A stretch of 64,000 nucleotides of DNA from Strix aluco (GCF_031877795.1 NC_133931.1:19723764-19787763); one strand, 5' to 3'; counted from the first letter of the stretch, positions 47,930 through 59,915 are shown. The notes: a model not told the origin generated them from the letters alone. Made by a program: numbers and translations.

Positions 47930-48875
47930 CAGGGGGACTGCAGGGGTGGTTTTTGTGAGAGGAGATCAGGGGCTGCTGTTCTGACATAGCTGGTTCCAGA
48001 CAGCTCCAAAACAGACGTACTGCTGGCCAAAGGTGCCCAATGCTGGTGGTGCCTCTATGAAAATGTATTTAAGAAAGGGTAAAAAATTCTGCAGAGCAGC
48101 TGCGAGAGAGAGGAGTGAGAATATGTGACAGAAACAGCCCCACAGACACCAGCGTCAGTGAAGAAAGAGGGGGAGGAAGTGCTCCAGGAGCTGGAGCAGA
48201 GATTCCCGTGCAGGGGAGGACCATGGTAGAGCAGATCCTGCAACCTGTGGAGGCCCCCACACCACAGCAGGTGGATGTGCCCTGAAGGAAGCTGAGGCCT
48301 GTGGAGAGGAGCCCACGCAGGAGCACGTTTTCTGGCAGGACCTGTGACACTGTGGAGGACCCAAACTGAAGCAGACCATTCCTGAAGGACGGTATTCCAT
48401 GCCAAGGACTCGCATTGGAGCAGTTTGTGAAGAACTGTATCCCTTGGGATAGACCCCATGCTGTAGCAGGAGAGCAGCATGAGCAGGAAGGAGGGACACA
48501 GATGAAGCATTATGAACTGACTACAATGCCTATTTCCCATCCCTCTGTGCATCTTGCAGGGAGGAGGTAGAAGAGTCAGGAGTGAAGTTGAGACTGGCAA
48601 GAAGGGGGACTGGGGGGAAGGTGTTTTAGTTTTGCCTGTTTTCTCACCATCCTACTCTGTTTTTAATTGACTGTAAATTAAATTAATCTTCCCCAAGTTG
48701 AGTCTGTTTTGCCTCAGATGGTAACTGGTAAGTGATGTCCCTGTCTTTATCTTAGCCCATGAGCTTTTTCATTTTATTTACTCCTCCCGTTGAGGAGAGG
48801 GAGTGCGATTGCAGCTGGGTGGTTGCAGGATTGCAGGTGGGTGCCTGGCAGCCAGCCAAGGTCCAACCCACCACA
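47904..48875 (+). mobile_element. Endogenous retrovirus LTR, copy B (plus strand, older)
   Basis: It has the same organisation as copy C but is shorter (about 970 bp) with more substitutions and deletions. It shows a TATA-like TATTTAAG at 48066-48073, the CACGTTGGAGCA-type repeated middle, and the 3' end ccaacccaccaca at 48875. The AATAAA seen in copy C is altered to a GTAAATTAAA string. The 8 bases tgtattgg at 46777-46784, just left of copy A, equal the first 8 bases of copy C. Copy B may therefore begin there and have been split by a later insertion of copy A. Flanking 5-mers gtatc (46772-46776) and atgtc (48876-48880) match at 3 of 5, weak support for a target duplication. Confidence 0.78.
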
Positions 48876-49630
48876 ATGTCATTTAGAGTCGAGCTGTGTT
48901 TCTTGAAACCTACAGAATAATCTCCCTTTCCTAGCCCTGTTTGCCCATTCAGTTTTGCTACGAATTTGTCCAAGCATTACAGCATCTCTCTCTGTCACAG
49001 GATCACACTGGGAACCCAGTCCTTTCAAAACTTTGCAAAACACTGCTTTCCCAAATGAAGCCTCCCACCCTGTGAGTACGAGATCCCTTTTCCTAATGAG
49101 TCTGTGGCCTTCGGTTAAAACACAGTAGCTGGACTGTATCCAGTTTACAACATGAACCACAATGTCCTGTAAACAAGAGTTGGCCTCAACATTATTTTTC
49201 CCCTAAGTATCTTTGTTCTGCCTGTAGAACTTCTTTTAGCAATAATTTTATGTATTTTAAACTATTGATAAATACCTTAATTAATGTTGATCTGAAACAA
49301 GTTCCTGGAGGAATTCAGTAAAAGCAGCACAAATTATCAGTTTATTAATAATACGGCGGTTCTGCAGTTTTTCATACTCTAGATTAAAATAACTATGTTG
49401 CTGGTTTTTGACATCAGTTGATACCTTCCACTGTCTTGTCAAATTACAAATGCAGGTTTTGGTTTCTGTGCAGAGGTGACACCCAAGGGCACCAACATGA
49501 AGATGCAGCCCTCAGGAAGCAGAGATCAGTGAGTGACATCTGCCCTAAGGTTAAAATTAACATTTCTGTAACAGAGAGAAGAGGGGTAAAAACTGCACTG
49601 TGTACATTAGAAATCCTGTCAAGGTCCAGT
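48876..49630. other. Unassigned spacer between LTR copies B and C
   Basis: About 750 bases with no retroviral coding similarity that I can see and no recognised gene. The LTRs on either side are in the same orientation, but this spacer is far too short and unlike an internal provirus region, so B and C are separate insertions and not the two ends of one provirus. Confidence 0.5.
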
Positions 49631-49635
49631 TCGTG
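49631..49635 (+). repeat. Left target-site duplication of LTR copy C
   Basis: The bases tcgtg directly before the LTR pair with tcatg at 50746-50750. The one difference is a CpG transition, the commonest decay in vertebrate DNA. Confidence 0.7.
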
Positions 49636-50745
49636 TGTATTGGTCTGCATGGCCAGGTTTTGGTAGTGGGGGGGCTACAGTGGTGGTTTCTGTGAGAAGT
49701 TGCCAGAAGCTTCCCACATGTCTGACAGAGCCAATGCCAGCCGGCTCTGGCCAAGGCCGAGCCCATCAGTGACGGTGGTAGTGTCTCTGGGATAACATAT
49801 TTAAGGAGGGGAAAAAAACTGCTGTGCAACACCAGCAACAATCAGAAGAGTGAGAATATGTGAGAGAAACAGCCCTGCAGACCCCAAGGTCAGTGAAGAA
49901 GGAGAGGGAGGAGGTGCTCCAGGCACTGGAGCAGAGATTCCCCTGCAGCCCGTGGTGCAGCCCATGGTGAGGCAGCTGTGCCCTGCAGCCTGTGGAGGTT
50001 AACGGTGGAGCAGATCTCCACCTGCAGCCCGTCGAGGAGCCCACGCTGGAACAAGTGGATGCACTGAAAGGAGGCTGTGACCCTGTGGGAAGCCCATGCT
50101 GGAGCAAGCTTCTGGAAGGACCCATGGAAAGAGGAGCCCACGCTGGAGCAGGTTTGCTGGCAGGACTGTGACCCTGAGGGGGACCCACGCTGGAGCAGTC
50201 TGTGCCTGAAGGACTCTGCACCCCGTGGAAAAGACCCACGCTGGAGCAATTCATGAAGAACTGTAGCCCGTGTGAAGGACTCATGGTGGAGAAGTTTGTG
50301 TAGGACTGTCTCTCATGGGAGGGACCCCACACCGGAGCAGGGGAAGAGGGTGAGGAGTCCTCCCATGAGGAGGAAGAAGCAGCAGAGGCAACGTGTGATG
50401 AACTGACCACAACCCCCATTCCCTGGTCCCCTGCGTTGCTGGGGAGTAGAGAAAATCAGGAGTGACACTGAGCCCAGGAAGAAGGGATGGGTGTGGGGAA
50501 GGTGTTTTATGATTTAATTTTTATTTCTCATTTTCCTACTCTGATTTGATTGTTAATAAATTAAATTAATTTTGCCAAGCTGAGGTTTTTTTGCCTGTGA
50601 CGGTAACTGGTGAATGATCTCTCCCTGTCCTTATCTCAACCCATGAGCCTTTTGTTATATTGTCTCTCCCCTGTCCAGCTGAGGAGGGGAGTGATAGAGC
50701 AGCTTTGGTGGGCACCTGGTGTCCAGCCAGGGTCAACCCACCACA
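49636..50745 (+). mobile_element. Endogenous retrovirus solo LTR, copy C (plus strand)
   Basis: It is 1110 bp, begins TG (tgtattggtctgcatgg) and ends CA (caacccaccaca), as LTRs do. A TATA-like TATTTAAG lies at 49798-49805 and AATAAA at 50555-50560, in the right order for U3-R-U5. It is flanked by 5-bp direct repeats tcgtg (49631-49635) and tcatg (50746-50750), which differ by one CpG-to-CA change. No internal retroviral genes adjoin it, so it is a solo LTR left by recombination. The R/U5 part holds about seven degenerate units with CCCACGCTGGAGCA-like cores. The 217-codon open frame on the opposite strand (50419-49766) lies wholly inside it and is not a recognised gene. Confidence 0.88.
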
Positions 50746-50750
50746 TCATG
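50746..50750 (+). repeat. Right target-site duplication of LTR copy C
   Basis: The bases tcatg directly after the LTR's terminal ccaccaca are the partner of tcgtg at 49631-49635. Confidence 0.7.
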
Positions 50751-53700
50751 TAAGTAGCAGCTTGCATGTCCTACATTGTCCGTGGAGAAAGTTGGGCAAC
50801 TCTACAGATGATTAGGCTTGCTATGGTATGAGGACCCCTCAGATGTGAATAAGACAAGGTGCAATGCAGACTTCTGCATCATTTATTTCTGCTTGATTTC
50901 TGTTTATTTTCTTCCAGGCTCTCCTGGGCACATGGTATGAAGCTCAGTGTTGCTCAGTAGCATGTCATTGTGCTTTTGAACCGTTCACTGTAAGGAATTA
51001 TTTCAAAGTTAGCAAAATCAAAACAATATAAAGTTTCAATAGTAATAAACTGCTGGATAAATCAAGGTTAAGGGGGTGGAAGAAAAATTTACTCATTGCC
51101 TTTTACTATAAACTTTGTGACAAACCCTTCTTGGATATGAGACTATTCCTATCAAAGTTTTTATATCTAGGTAACACTAATAATTGTGGCAGCCTTCTCA
51201 CTCATCACAGCCTTGAAGACCTTCTGTAACTTATTCTCTGTAGTCTGTTATGTCCTCTTCTTTTGTGGCAAAATCTGAAGAGGCAGCAATGAGTACGAAA
51301 TAAGCTATGGCTGCAATAATATTTAGTTTGATATGATGTTTATCAAAGTGTAATTTTTATTTTAATAAAAATGGTAGTAAATAAAATTTGGTTTCCGCTA
51401 CACATTAGACAAGATTTGAGAGTTGCTTATAAAGAACTCAAATATTCCCTAATTTTAATAGTTGCTGCAATTCACACAATAGGTTGACAGCTCTGTGATC
51501 TCTTTGGATACTTTTAAACACAGTGATGTTTGTGGGGGTTTTTAAGTCTGTCATGCATGTCACAGGAATTTTGCAAAGCCAGATTGGCAGTCTAGAATAT
51601 CGCTGAATATATTTTATCTGGCATATAATTCACAAGTCCATGAACTACTTTTTCTCTTCCTCAGCCAACAGGTATGTCAAAAATTTTCATTTTACAACTT
51701 ATTTTGACTAATAAAGCTTCCATATTCTGTGGAATCTTAAAGATTTTCTCCAGACAAGAGTCACTTTGGTTCAGTTTTTTTAATGTCCTGCACCAATACA
51801 GGGGTCAGATGTTGTTGACCCCCACTATAGACAATGCTGTACAAGATTATTCTCCACACTCATCATATTTATCAACATTTAACCATTTCAAGTAGTACTG
51901 TTTACCTGAGGTTTTTAAAATGTTGATCCAAATTAAAATTATTAAAAATAAACTGATAAAAGGGTTGGAAAAAGTCCATAAAACTTTCCATCTAATTTAT
52001 TGAAAGGTTTCCAATAACAAAATCTAATATTTCAAATTTTGAAAATCTGGGTGGATTTTTACTAATATTTGAAAAAAACCCAGAAATGTAAAAAATAACT
52101 TTATGTAGTGATAATTGACAACAGATGACTAGGACCATTAACCATTTGCAACCCAGGAAACAACAGGTATGACTGCAGGATGCATAGTATCCAAAAGGAA
52201 CAGAAAAACATTAATGTCATTATACCTGTGGGAGACCTTAACCAAAACAATCAGCCGTATTCTACCCTCCCTGTTCAGAAAAGTTCAATCCAAGCTGTAG
52301 CAGACAATGAGTATATCTAGGACACTAACCCATATCTAGTATATGGGTTAGTGAGGAAAATGGTGTATCTACCTTCCAAGAATAAAATGCAAATTTGCTT
52401 CAGCAGAATAAATGAAAAAAATAACATGGTTTATTTATGGCGATATGATTGTTGTTTAGAAGTTCTTTAAGAGAGGAAAGGACAGGCAGGGGAAAATACT
52501 TAAGATACCAGGCAACACTCCCATTAAAACTAGAAAAATAAACTTTTTGAAGAAAATTAGAAGAAGGTTTTGACCATCAAAGGAGAGATATTCTGACTCA
52601 ATTCTTATTAGGAAGCCTGGGAACAAAACCTACCTGCTTTTAAGTTGCAGATTCAGCAGTTTGGAATACATGGTGTCTTTGACATTAAAGAATTGTGCAA
52701 AATGTTCCAAGGATGTACAGTCTTCTGTAGTCCTATGAAATTGTTTGTACTCAAAAAACTACATTGCTTCTGCAGTATATTGAAAATGAAATCTTTCAAC
52801 CATTTCTTATTGCTTTTGCTACAGAAGAAGTAATTTAATGAGAAAAATATGGTACATAAATGGAACTTTCATGATAGCAAAGTCAATCTTAAGCAAAATG
52901 GTATTACTGTGACCATTTGTGCTGCCATCATTCACGCAGTGTTACTCAGAAAACTCACAGGTCTCTAAGTCTTTGGCTTGGGACTCTTCACACATATAAG
53001 TTTATTTGCCTGTGGGGGAAAATTCTCATGGACTTTGCATCACTGCAGAAAGATTATAATTAGGTATAATTGCAATTTCAGAGAACAACTACTCAAAAAT
53101 CAGTCAGTAAGGTACTGATAATGTAATTAATAATTCTTGCACATGAATGTATTGAAACTACTGTTCTGCAATTCCTTGTTAGTGCAATGTAAGCATCATT
53201 TTTCACTGAACCGAGTATTAAAAAATTCCTTACAAGAGTTACATTCTTAAGATGGAAAAGTGAGAAACCATCACCAGAGAATTAAGGTAGTTCTTCTGAA
53301 AAAGGACAGTATTTCAAATTATATGCAGGTAGATCCATTAAGTACAACTCAAAGGTCTAGCCAGTTTGACTAGGATCCCTGGGAACTAGTCAAAACACGT
53401 TCAACTCAAGTTATCTGGGAAAACTTTGTGGGCAGTCCCATATCTGACCGTTGTGTAGGTGAATGCAAGTGTCTCAAGCTGCAGATGCTGCAGCACAGTT
53501 TCCTACCTGGGATGGGGAAGCACCTTGAGCAGGCAGCTCTGGAACCATGAGTCCAAAATGAAAAAGAAGAGGTCCAAAAGACAATAAAATTATGTTTATA
53601 GCAAGCAGAGAAAAAACTCAGAAATCTCCTTCCATGACTGTTTGAGAAATGATAAAAAAACTCTTGACAGGGCTGGGGCAAGATAATGTCTGTGAGTAGA

Positions 53701-56670
53701 GAAAATACCCTTTCTGGGCCATAAGATATGTCTGGACAAAATGGAGAGGCTTCATGAGATCTGAAACAGAAGAGCAAACTTCAAGTTCAGTATTGGCTGA
53801 GGACCTGACAGGACAAGCAGACTCATGTCCACTAATAGTAAGACTTCAAAAACAAAGTGCACATAGTCATATTTCTGGCAAACAAACAAAGGGACTAGCC
53901 TTTCAACAGCAGTATCTAGTGGAGGCTGAGCCATTGGGGAATATGGTTTTAAATCATTTATTTAAACAAGACAAGATTCTGATCTTGTTAGACTGGTGAA
54001 AATCCAAAGTAAGTCCAAAACCTTCTAGACAGGGGTTCAAAAACCTTAATATCAAAACCTTAATATCAAAAAAAAAAAAAAGGAAAAGAGATCTCCTTTT
54101 TCAATAATATTGACATAAGAATTCTGTTTGATCTTTGTGGACATATGCTTCGAACATTCTTTCCTTTTATATTTAAATTGTTTCTATTTTTTAAAGGACT
54201 GTCTTTATTACTTCTTCACTTTTGCTGTCTCACTCTTCCAAGTTATTTGGAGTTTTTTATTTTGTGGTTCCACCTTTTTCAATAGATTTCTAACAAAATT
54301 TGCTGTATATGAAGATCAAAGCATTCATCCATAATCTAGAACAATTATCAGATGTGAAAAACAATGTGGAAAAAACAAATATAAAGGTTTCTTAAAAAGC
54401 ATGGTGGAAAAGATGAAGATCAATTTTGCAGTTTGAAGTAGGACACAGACTGGCAGCTGCCTTTTCATTGGGGAACAGCAGTTATATAAAGAACATGTTC
54501 TTTCAGAACATCTGAAGATGTCACAAGCAATTCTCTAGGCGCGCCTCTACCATCCCTTAGACAACCAGCTACCCCCTTCCAGACTTGCCCTAAAAGCCCT
54601 GAGCTTGTAAACTTTGTGTCTGGAAGTGATTGCATTGACCTCACTGAAATTTTCCACGTTTATGTCTGTGGGTGCTCTACAAGGTGTACATGCAAGGTTG
54701 GACCCAAACCACATTTGCTGTAAGTTCTTTGCCTGCCTAAGACATGTATGAAATGCAGGTACATCCACAGAAGCTGGGGAACAGAGTGTCTGCAGCCAGG
54801 CCACATGCCCTGAGGCAAGGAGACGGGCTCCCCAGCACTGACCTGGCAGCACTGACCAGCCACAGGGTCTGCTGCTCCAGCACGTCACACTCCTCCCCAG
54901 TCTATCTGCCCAGCCCCAAAAGTGGAGGCCAGCCTCTAGGCACCGGGTCAGCTCTGCAGGCAGGAGTCCCATTTGTATCTCTGACGAGCTACTTAAAAAT
55001 GAGACAGCCGTCTCTACAAACTCGTCCTCAATTTCTAATGAATGATTGATTGTTTTTAAACTAGTGCATTGTATATTTTGGGAAAGAATTTATGATTTAC
55101 CAAAAAATTTCCTGCTGAAATAAAGCCAAATGGAGACTGATCTGGGCCAAGTTGCTCAATGTTCATGAACAAGAACATGTTTTTCTTTTTCTTCCTTTCT
55201 TGTTTTATGCATGTTTCTGGACTCATTTCATCAGCTGTCAGTAGTTAAATACCATTTCAGAAAAGGGTTTATTATTGTAATTTCCTCAATTATTCTGTTT
55301 GTTTCTGCTATGGTCTCTTGAAACAAAAATCAGTCAGCTAAAGTACTAATAAAATATTTTTCCCTGCTGCTCCCTGTAAAGGGCCTAAGCCTTCAAGGTG
55401 CTGTATTCCCTGAGCCGGTTTTCACCTTGAAGACCATGACCGTAAATGAGGGCTTTTTTCTGTGTGCTGCATTACTGGAACTGCATTACCAAGGGACATC
55501 ACTGACTTCAGTTCACATCCAGCTCATGTCCCCAGGTCATACCCAATGGCACAGCAGTGTGTGATAACCAGGAAAGGAAACATACGAGAAATAAAATGGA
55601 AAGCAAGAGCCCTTTTTCATCACATCAACAAAGAAGAAAAACAGAATAGATATGGTAAGTGGCGAAAGAAATCCAGCTTAAATATATAGCTAGATAATGG
55701 ATTATCTTATGCAAATGTAGGTGCTCATCTAAGAGCATGTATCTTTTGAAACGGTAAATTACATGTACATTAAAATATTTGGAAATTTCTGGGTTTAAAG
55801 CTATATTCTTTATAGAAAGAAAAGCAATTATTTTCCACATAAGGGCTAAGCAGAGCAGAACCCAGCCTCTGGCAAATGGGACATGCTGGGCACATAGGGC
55901 CTGTTCTGACACCACAGAGGTCAGTGGAAGGCTCTCGCTGGACCTCATGGGGACTTTGGATGAGGAACCTGGCCGTAAATGATGGTGGAACATGACAACA
56001 CGCAGCAACATCAGGGAGCCCTGGTGCTCCCTTGCCACTCCCCCGCAAAGCGAGACTGGAACACAATGCGTGACAAAGGCACAGAACAAGGCAGCCAAAA
56101 AATCATGAGCCTCAGATGTTTGGAGTATGACATCTGCTTCTGGCTCAAGAAATTCTTATGTTGAATTCAGTTGCCTTTCCTCCAAGACACCCAACAGCAG
56201 ATAACCTCAATTTATTGGTTCCCATTTCCAATACCGTTTGTCTTAAATACAAGCAGAGATTATTTGGCGCACAATGGAAATGCAACTATTTAAAAATCAA
56301 AACTAAGCAAAATCTATTTACAGCTTTGTAATTTCCCTGTGAATCATGAATAACTAGGCCAATGCTTCCAGTGTCAGACATTCAAAATCATGAATCTAAC
56401 CTTGAAAACAAGCATTTGGCTCTAATAACTCAGGTATTTTAAAAATAATAAAAGCTGGATTTTTTTTTTATTAATTTCTCTACATTTTGGCATTCATAGC
56501 TCTGCAGTAATTAGAACTGTAAATTTACATCTTTAAAACACAGTTGAGTCTCCCTTGTTCACTTGATGCCAGGGGATAGGGCTTTAAAAGAGCAACCAAC
56601 AGTTCTGAGTCCAGTAATAAATTTCCAAGATTGGTTTGTGTTTTCACTACTCCACACGGGCAGGTTAACC
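50751..56670. other. Intergenic AT-rich sequence, no gene recognised
   Basis: Mostly AT-rich unique-looking DNA. GC-richer patches near 54.55-54.97 and 55.85-56.06 kb carry open frames of 101-157 codons on both strands, without recognisable domains. A perfect hairpin lies at 52323-52353 and a short duplicated string (ccttaatatcaaaa, twice) near 54040-54070, followed by a 13-A run. Confidence 0.5.
52323..52353. repeat. Perfect 13-bp hairpin
   Basis: The arms 52323-52335 (cactaacccatat) and 52341-52353 (atatgggttagtg) are exact reverse complements around ctagt. The position is in gene-free DNA. It is too short for a miRNA precursor and has no T-run after it. Confidence 0.9.
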
Positions 56671-57040
56671 ATAGAATCCTAGAATGGTTTGGGTTGAAAG
56701 AGACCTTAAAGTTCATCTAGTTCCAACCATGGTCAGGGACATCTTCCACTAGACCAGGTTGCTCAAAGCCCCATCCAACCTGGCCTTGAACACTGCCAGG
56801 GAGGGGGCATCAACAATTTCTCTGGGCAACCTGTCGAGTGTCTCACCACTCTCACAGTGAAGAATTTCTTCCTTATATCTAATGTAAATCGATCCTCTTC
56901 CAGTTTAAAACTGTTACTCCTCATCCTGTCACTACACTCCCTGATAGAGTCCCTTCCCATCTTTCCTGTAGGTCCTCTTTAAGTACTGGAAGGCCACTAT
57001 AAGGTGTCCCCAGAGCCTTCTCTTCTCTATGCTAAACAGG
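56671..57040 (-). mobile_element. CR1 LINE 3' fragment
   Basis: The minus-strand 3' end is at 56671 (atagaatcctagaatggttt, terminal octamers). It continues through gggttgaaagagacctt, gccccatccaacctggcctt and gggcatcaacaatttctctg, the usual CR1 3' UTR and ORF2 C-terminus, to ctctatgctaaacagg. It is 5'-truncated with a disrupted frame; only a 65-codon piece remains open. Confidence 0.92.
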
Positions 57041-59668
57041 TATCAAGCATAGATTCTCATATTAGAAACAGGTTGCACTGAAACAGTTCAGTATTTTGGT
57101 GTTTCACCATATGTGTTTCACATACATAACTTTGCTGTCATGCAGAGATGGGATAATGAAGTGTCCGTTGAAATCATTAGGAATCTTCCACAGTGTCTCA
57201 GGGCTTTGTATCATTCATACCTTCTGCTTAAATTTAATATTTAAAAATTAATAAAAAACAATATATTGTGCACTTTACTGCAAAAATAGAGAACTGCAGA
57301 ATTTTCCGAATATTTGTAAATCAACACCTATCCACTCTGCACGATGCAGCCCTCCCTCATTTCCTTTGTAGATGGAAAATTCACTGAGGCAGGCGAAGCT
57401 GTCTGTGCCTTGATGTTTGCACAGTGTCCAGCACAGAGGAGATCTGATGGGGCTGTGTTTGGTGGTCCACTACTTTCAATTTGCTCTCACCTCTGTACTT
57501 CAAGGCTGCAGCAGGCAATAAAAGCAAAAGTGCCAAAATACTGCAAGTGTCTGTAGTCTCACTTCATTTCTAGCCTACCCGGAAGCAGAGGTACCAGGGA
57601 CTTTGTGAACTCTTGTAAGACTTCCAAAAACCCTAAACCATCAAGATCAGATAAGCTGCAGATAAACACCTGAACACTGTAGTCTTTATCTGTATGAAGT
57701 CAAACCTTTTGAAGTTCATCTATCCCTTTCTCTAATTTCTATTATCTGTTGCTTTGAGATCCTGCATCCATCCCTATCAAATTTAGGTAAGCTCCCTGTG
57801 ATACTCATAAACAGTCCCTCTATAATTTGTAAAAATTCAGTCTCTCATTAAATACATTTATGACTTCAGCACTTGATGCATAGAATATTTTATTGTCTTT
57901 TTCTCAGAAATACACATTTATTTTATCATCTGATACTTAAAGTAACTATTGCAAATAAATAAAGAAAAAATGTGTGTACCGCAGGAAAAAAAAAAAAAAA
58001 ACCATACAAAAGCTTTAGCTATGCCAAAATTGCTTAATTCTGATTAGCAATGACCATTAAGCAATCATTTATGGATTTACTCTGAGTGTTCATAGATACT
58101 AATGGGTTTTAGAATTCCTTGGGAATCTTCAAAGGTCAAAGGAAGAAAATGAACTATGAAGTGATAAAAAATGTATTAGGTGACTAATGGACAGGTTGTA
58201 TATAGAATGGTTCCAGCAGAAAATGTTGAATTTTACCGCTCAAATTTAAGCAAAGTAAATCTTGGGAGCAGCAGCCCTTTGCCGCTGAAGTAACTAATGA
58301 AGAGAAAATTAAAATGCTTCATGAGGAGGCATTACGCAGTGTGCTTTTCCCTGTCACTAAGAATACATAGGATATGGCAAGGTCACTGATATGAAGTTAA
58401 AACTTATTGGATTTTTCTTTAGAGAGGTATCTTCTTGCTCTTTATTTAGCTTCAAGCTTTTAACCATACATTTACATTTTTTAATATTTTTGCACTAATG
58501 CATGCTATGCAACTCAAGACTCTAAACTCTTCCCAATTTAATGAGTTTATCTTTATACTACTTAGATTAACAGTTTGGCCCCCACAGCAGGAAAAGGAGT
58601 AAGAAAAGCTGGAAGGGACTTGCATGCCTCACTACAGGCATGATCTCAGGATCTAAGTCCAGATTTGTGTGTCTGCCCCGTAGCCCGACCCTGCCTTGCA
58701 CACCACAGGGCAGTCCCGCACCTCCACAGCAAACCCAGCTCCCGGGGCCCTCCAATGAGACTAAAATCATTGAGGGCACACGAGTCCAAGTGTTCAACCA
58801 ACACAATCTTATTTCACATGGTCAGATACATTCAAAAATTTCTGACAGGGTGAATTCGTCTCAGCAGACCTCAGGCCAGATCAGATACCACGTGCTGGGG
58901 CTACCAAGAGCTGGTGCCAACTCCAGTGCTGCTTTGTCTTCCCACAGCTGGCAGAAAGCCAGAAGCCGGCACACAGCCTGCATAAACACTATAGCCCCTG
59001 CTCTGGATAATTTGACAGAAATGCAGGCCTGGTCCACAGCAGATTTATACGGGTGGGTGAGTCAGCCATGCACAGATATGTTATTAATGACTGTGGAGCC
59101 ATGTGTGGAGCAAACATCCAGCTTGTGAGTGGCCCACAGAGTTTACTCAGCCTTCCTCCTGGCTGAAGTCACCTCGACCATGAAGTATTCTTCCCGGTAC
59201 CATCACTCAAAGAGTCATGACAAATCCAAAGGGGGTTTTTTGAGGTAATTTTAGTGTATTTTTGCATAGTGAATGGCAGTTTCTCTGTGCAGGGAAATAG
59301 ATTCAGATTCTTGTTAGAAATACTTTCATTCAGAGCAGAAGAAAGCAATCAGAAGTAAATACAACCTGCAATGTGATATATGCCTGTTACCCACATGAGT
59401 TCTGAGGATTGATACCACACTACATACCTTTAAAGTTATGTTATTAAAATGAAGTAATTCCATTCCAGTTTTTCAAGAACTGATTCAATCAGGTGGATAA
59501 ATACAGACCTAACTTTTTGCTTGTCAGCAGAGTTACTAATATAAATAAGATTGTCCACATACAAGGACAATCAGTATGGTTTTTTGTTGTTCATAATTGG
59601 TCATTTTTCTGCAAAATCACTGCTTGGTTGAGTCTGTGAAATTTAAATTACATATATATATGAAAAGA
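57041..59668. other. Intergenic sequence, no gene recognised
   Basis: Non-coding sequence. A GC-richer part at 58590-59130 has a 162-codon plus-strand frame with no recognisable domain and low-complexity Ser/Gln/Pro content; I do not support it as a gene. An AATAAA-plus-poly(A) segment near 57954-58001 is listed separately. Confidence 0.45.
57954..58001 (+). other. AATAAA plus 16-A run, possible retrocopy 3' end
   Basis: Two overlapping AATAAA hexamers (57954-57959, 57958-57963) are followed 22 bases later by 16 consecutive A (57986-58001). This is the exact layout of a reverse-transcribed polyadenylated mRNA. No coding body is recognised upstream and I found no flanking duplication, so a chance A-run cannot be excluded. 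Confidence 0.3.
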
Positions 59669-59915
59669 AGGGGAGGGGAGGGGAGGGAAGGGGAGGGGAG
59701 GGGAGAGGAGAGGAGAGGAGAGGAGAGGAGAGGAGAGGAGAGGAGAGGAGAGGAGAGGAGAGGAGAGGAGAGGAGAGGAGAGGAGAGGAGAGGAGAGGAG
59801 AGGAGAGGAGAGGAGAGGAGAGGAGAGGAGAGGAGAGGAGAGGAGAGGAGAGGAGAGGAGAGGAGAGGAGAGGAGAGGAGAGGAGAGGAGAGGAGAGGAG
59901 AGGAGAGGAGAGGAG
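59669..59915 (+). repeat. Pentanucleotide microsatellite (GGGGA)n-(GAGGA)n
   Basis: About seven GGGGA-type units are followed by about 42 nearly perfect GAGGA units. It is an almost pure purine strand of nearly 250 bases. Because 15 bases equal five codons, it stays open as Gly-Glu-Glu-Arg-Arg repeats on the plus strand and as Leu/Ser/Pro repeats on the minus strand. The 189- and 147-codon frames over it are artefacts. Confidence 0.97.

Noticed and set aside
46785..50745. A single provirus bounded by LTR copies A, B or C
   Set aside because: A is inverted relative to C, and the B-C spacer is only about 760 bp with no gag, pol or env similarity. The copies are separate insertions.
54547..54972. 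141-codon minus-strand frame
   Set aside because: It overlaps a 101-codon frame on the other strand in a GC-rich patch and shows no family resemblance.
55625..56098. 157-codon minus-strand frame
   Set aside because: Hydrophobic and cysteine-containing by composition only; no family recognised and overlapping frames on both strands.
58640..59128. 162-codon plus-strand frame
   Set aside because: It is longer than most in the region, but has no recognisable domain, no splice or promoter context, and lies in a GC-richer patch. Not supported without homology or RNA.
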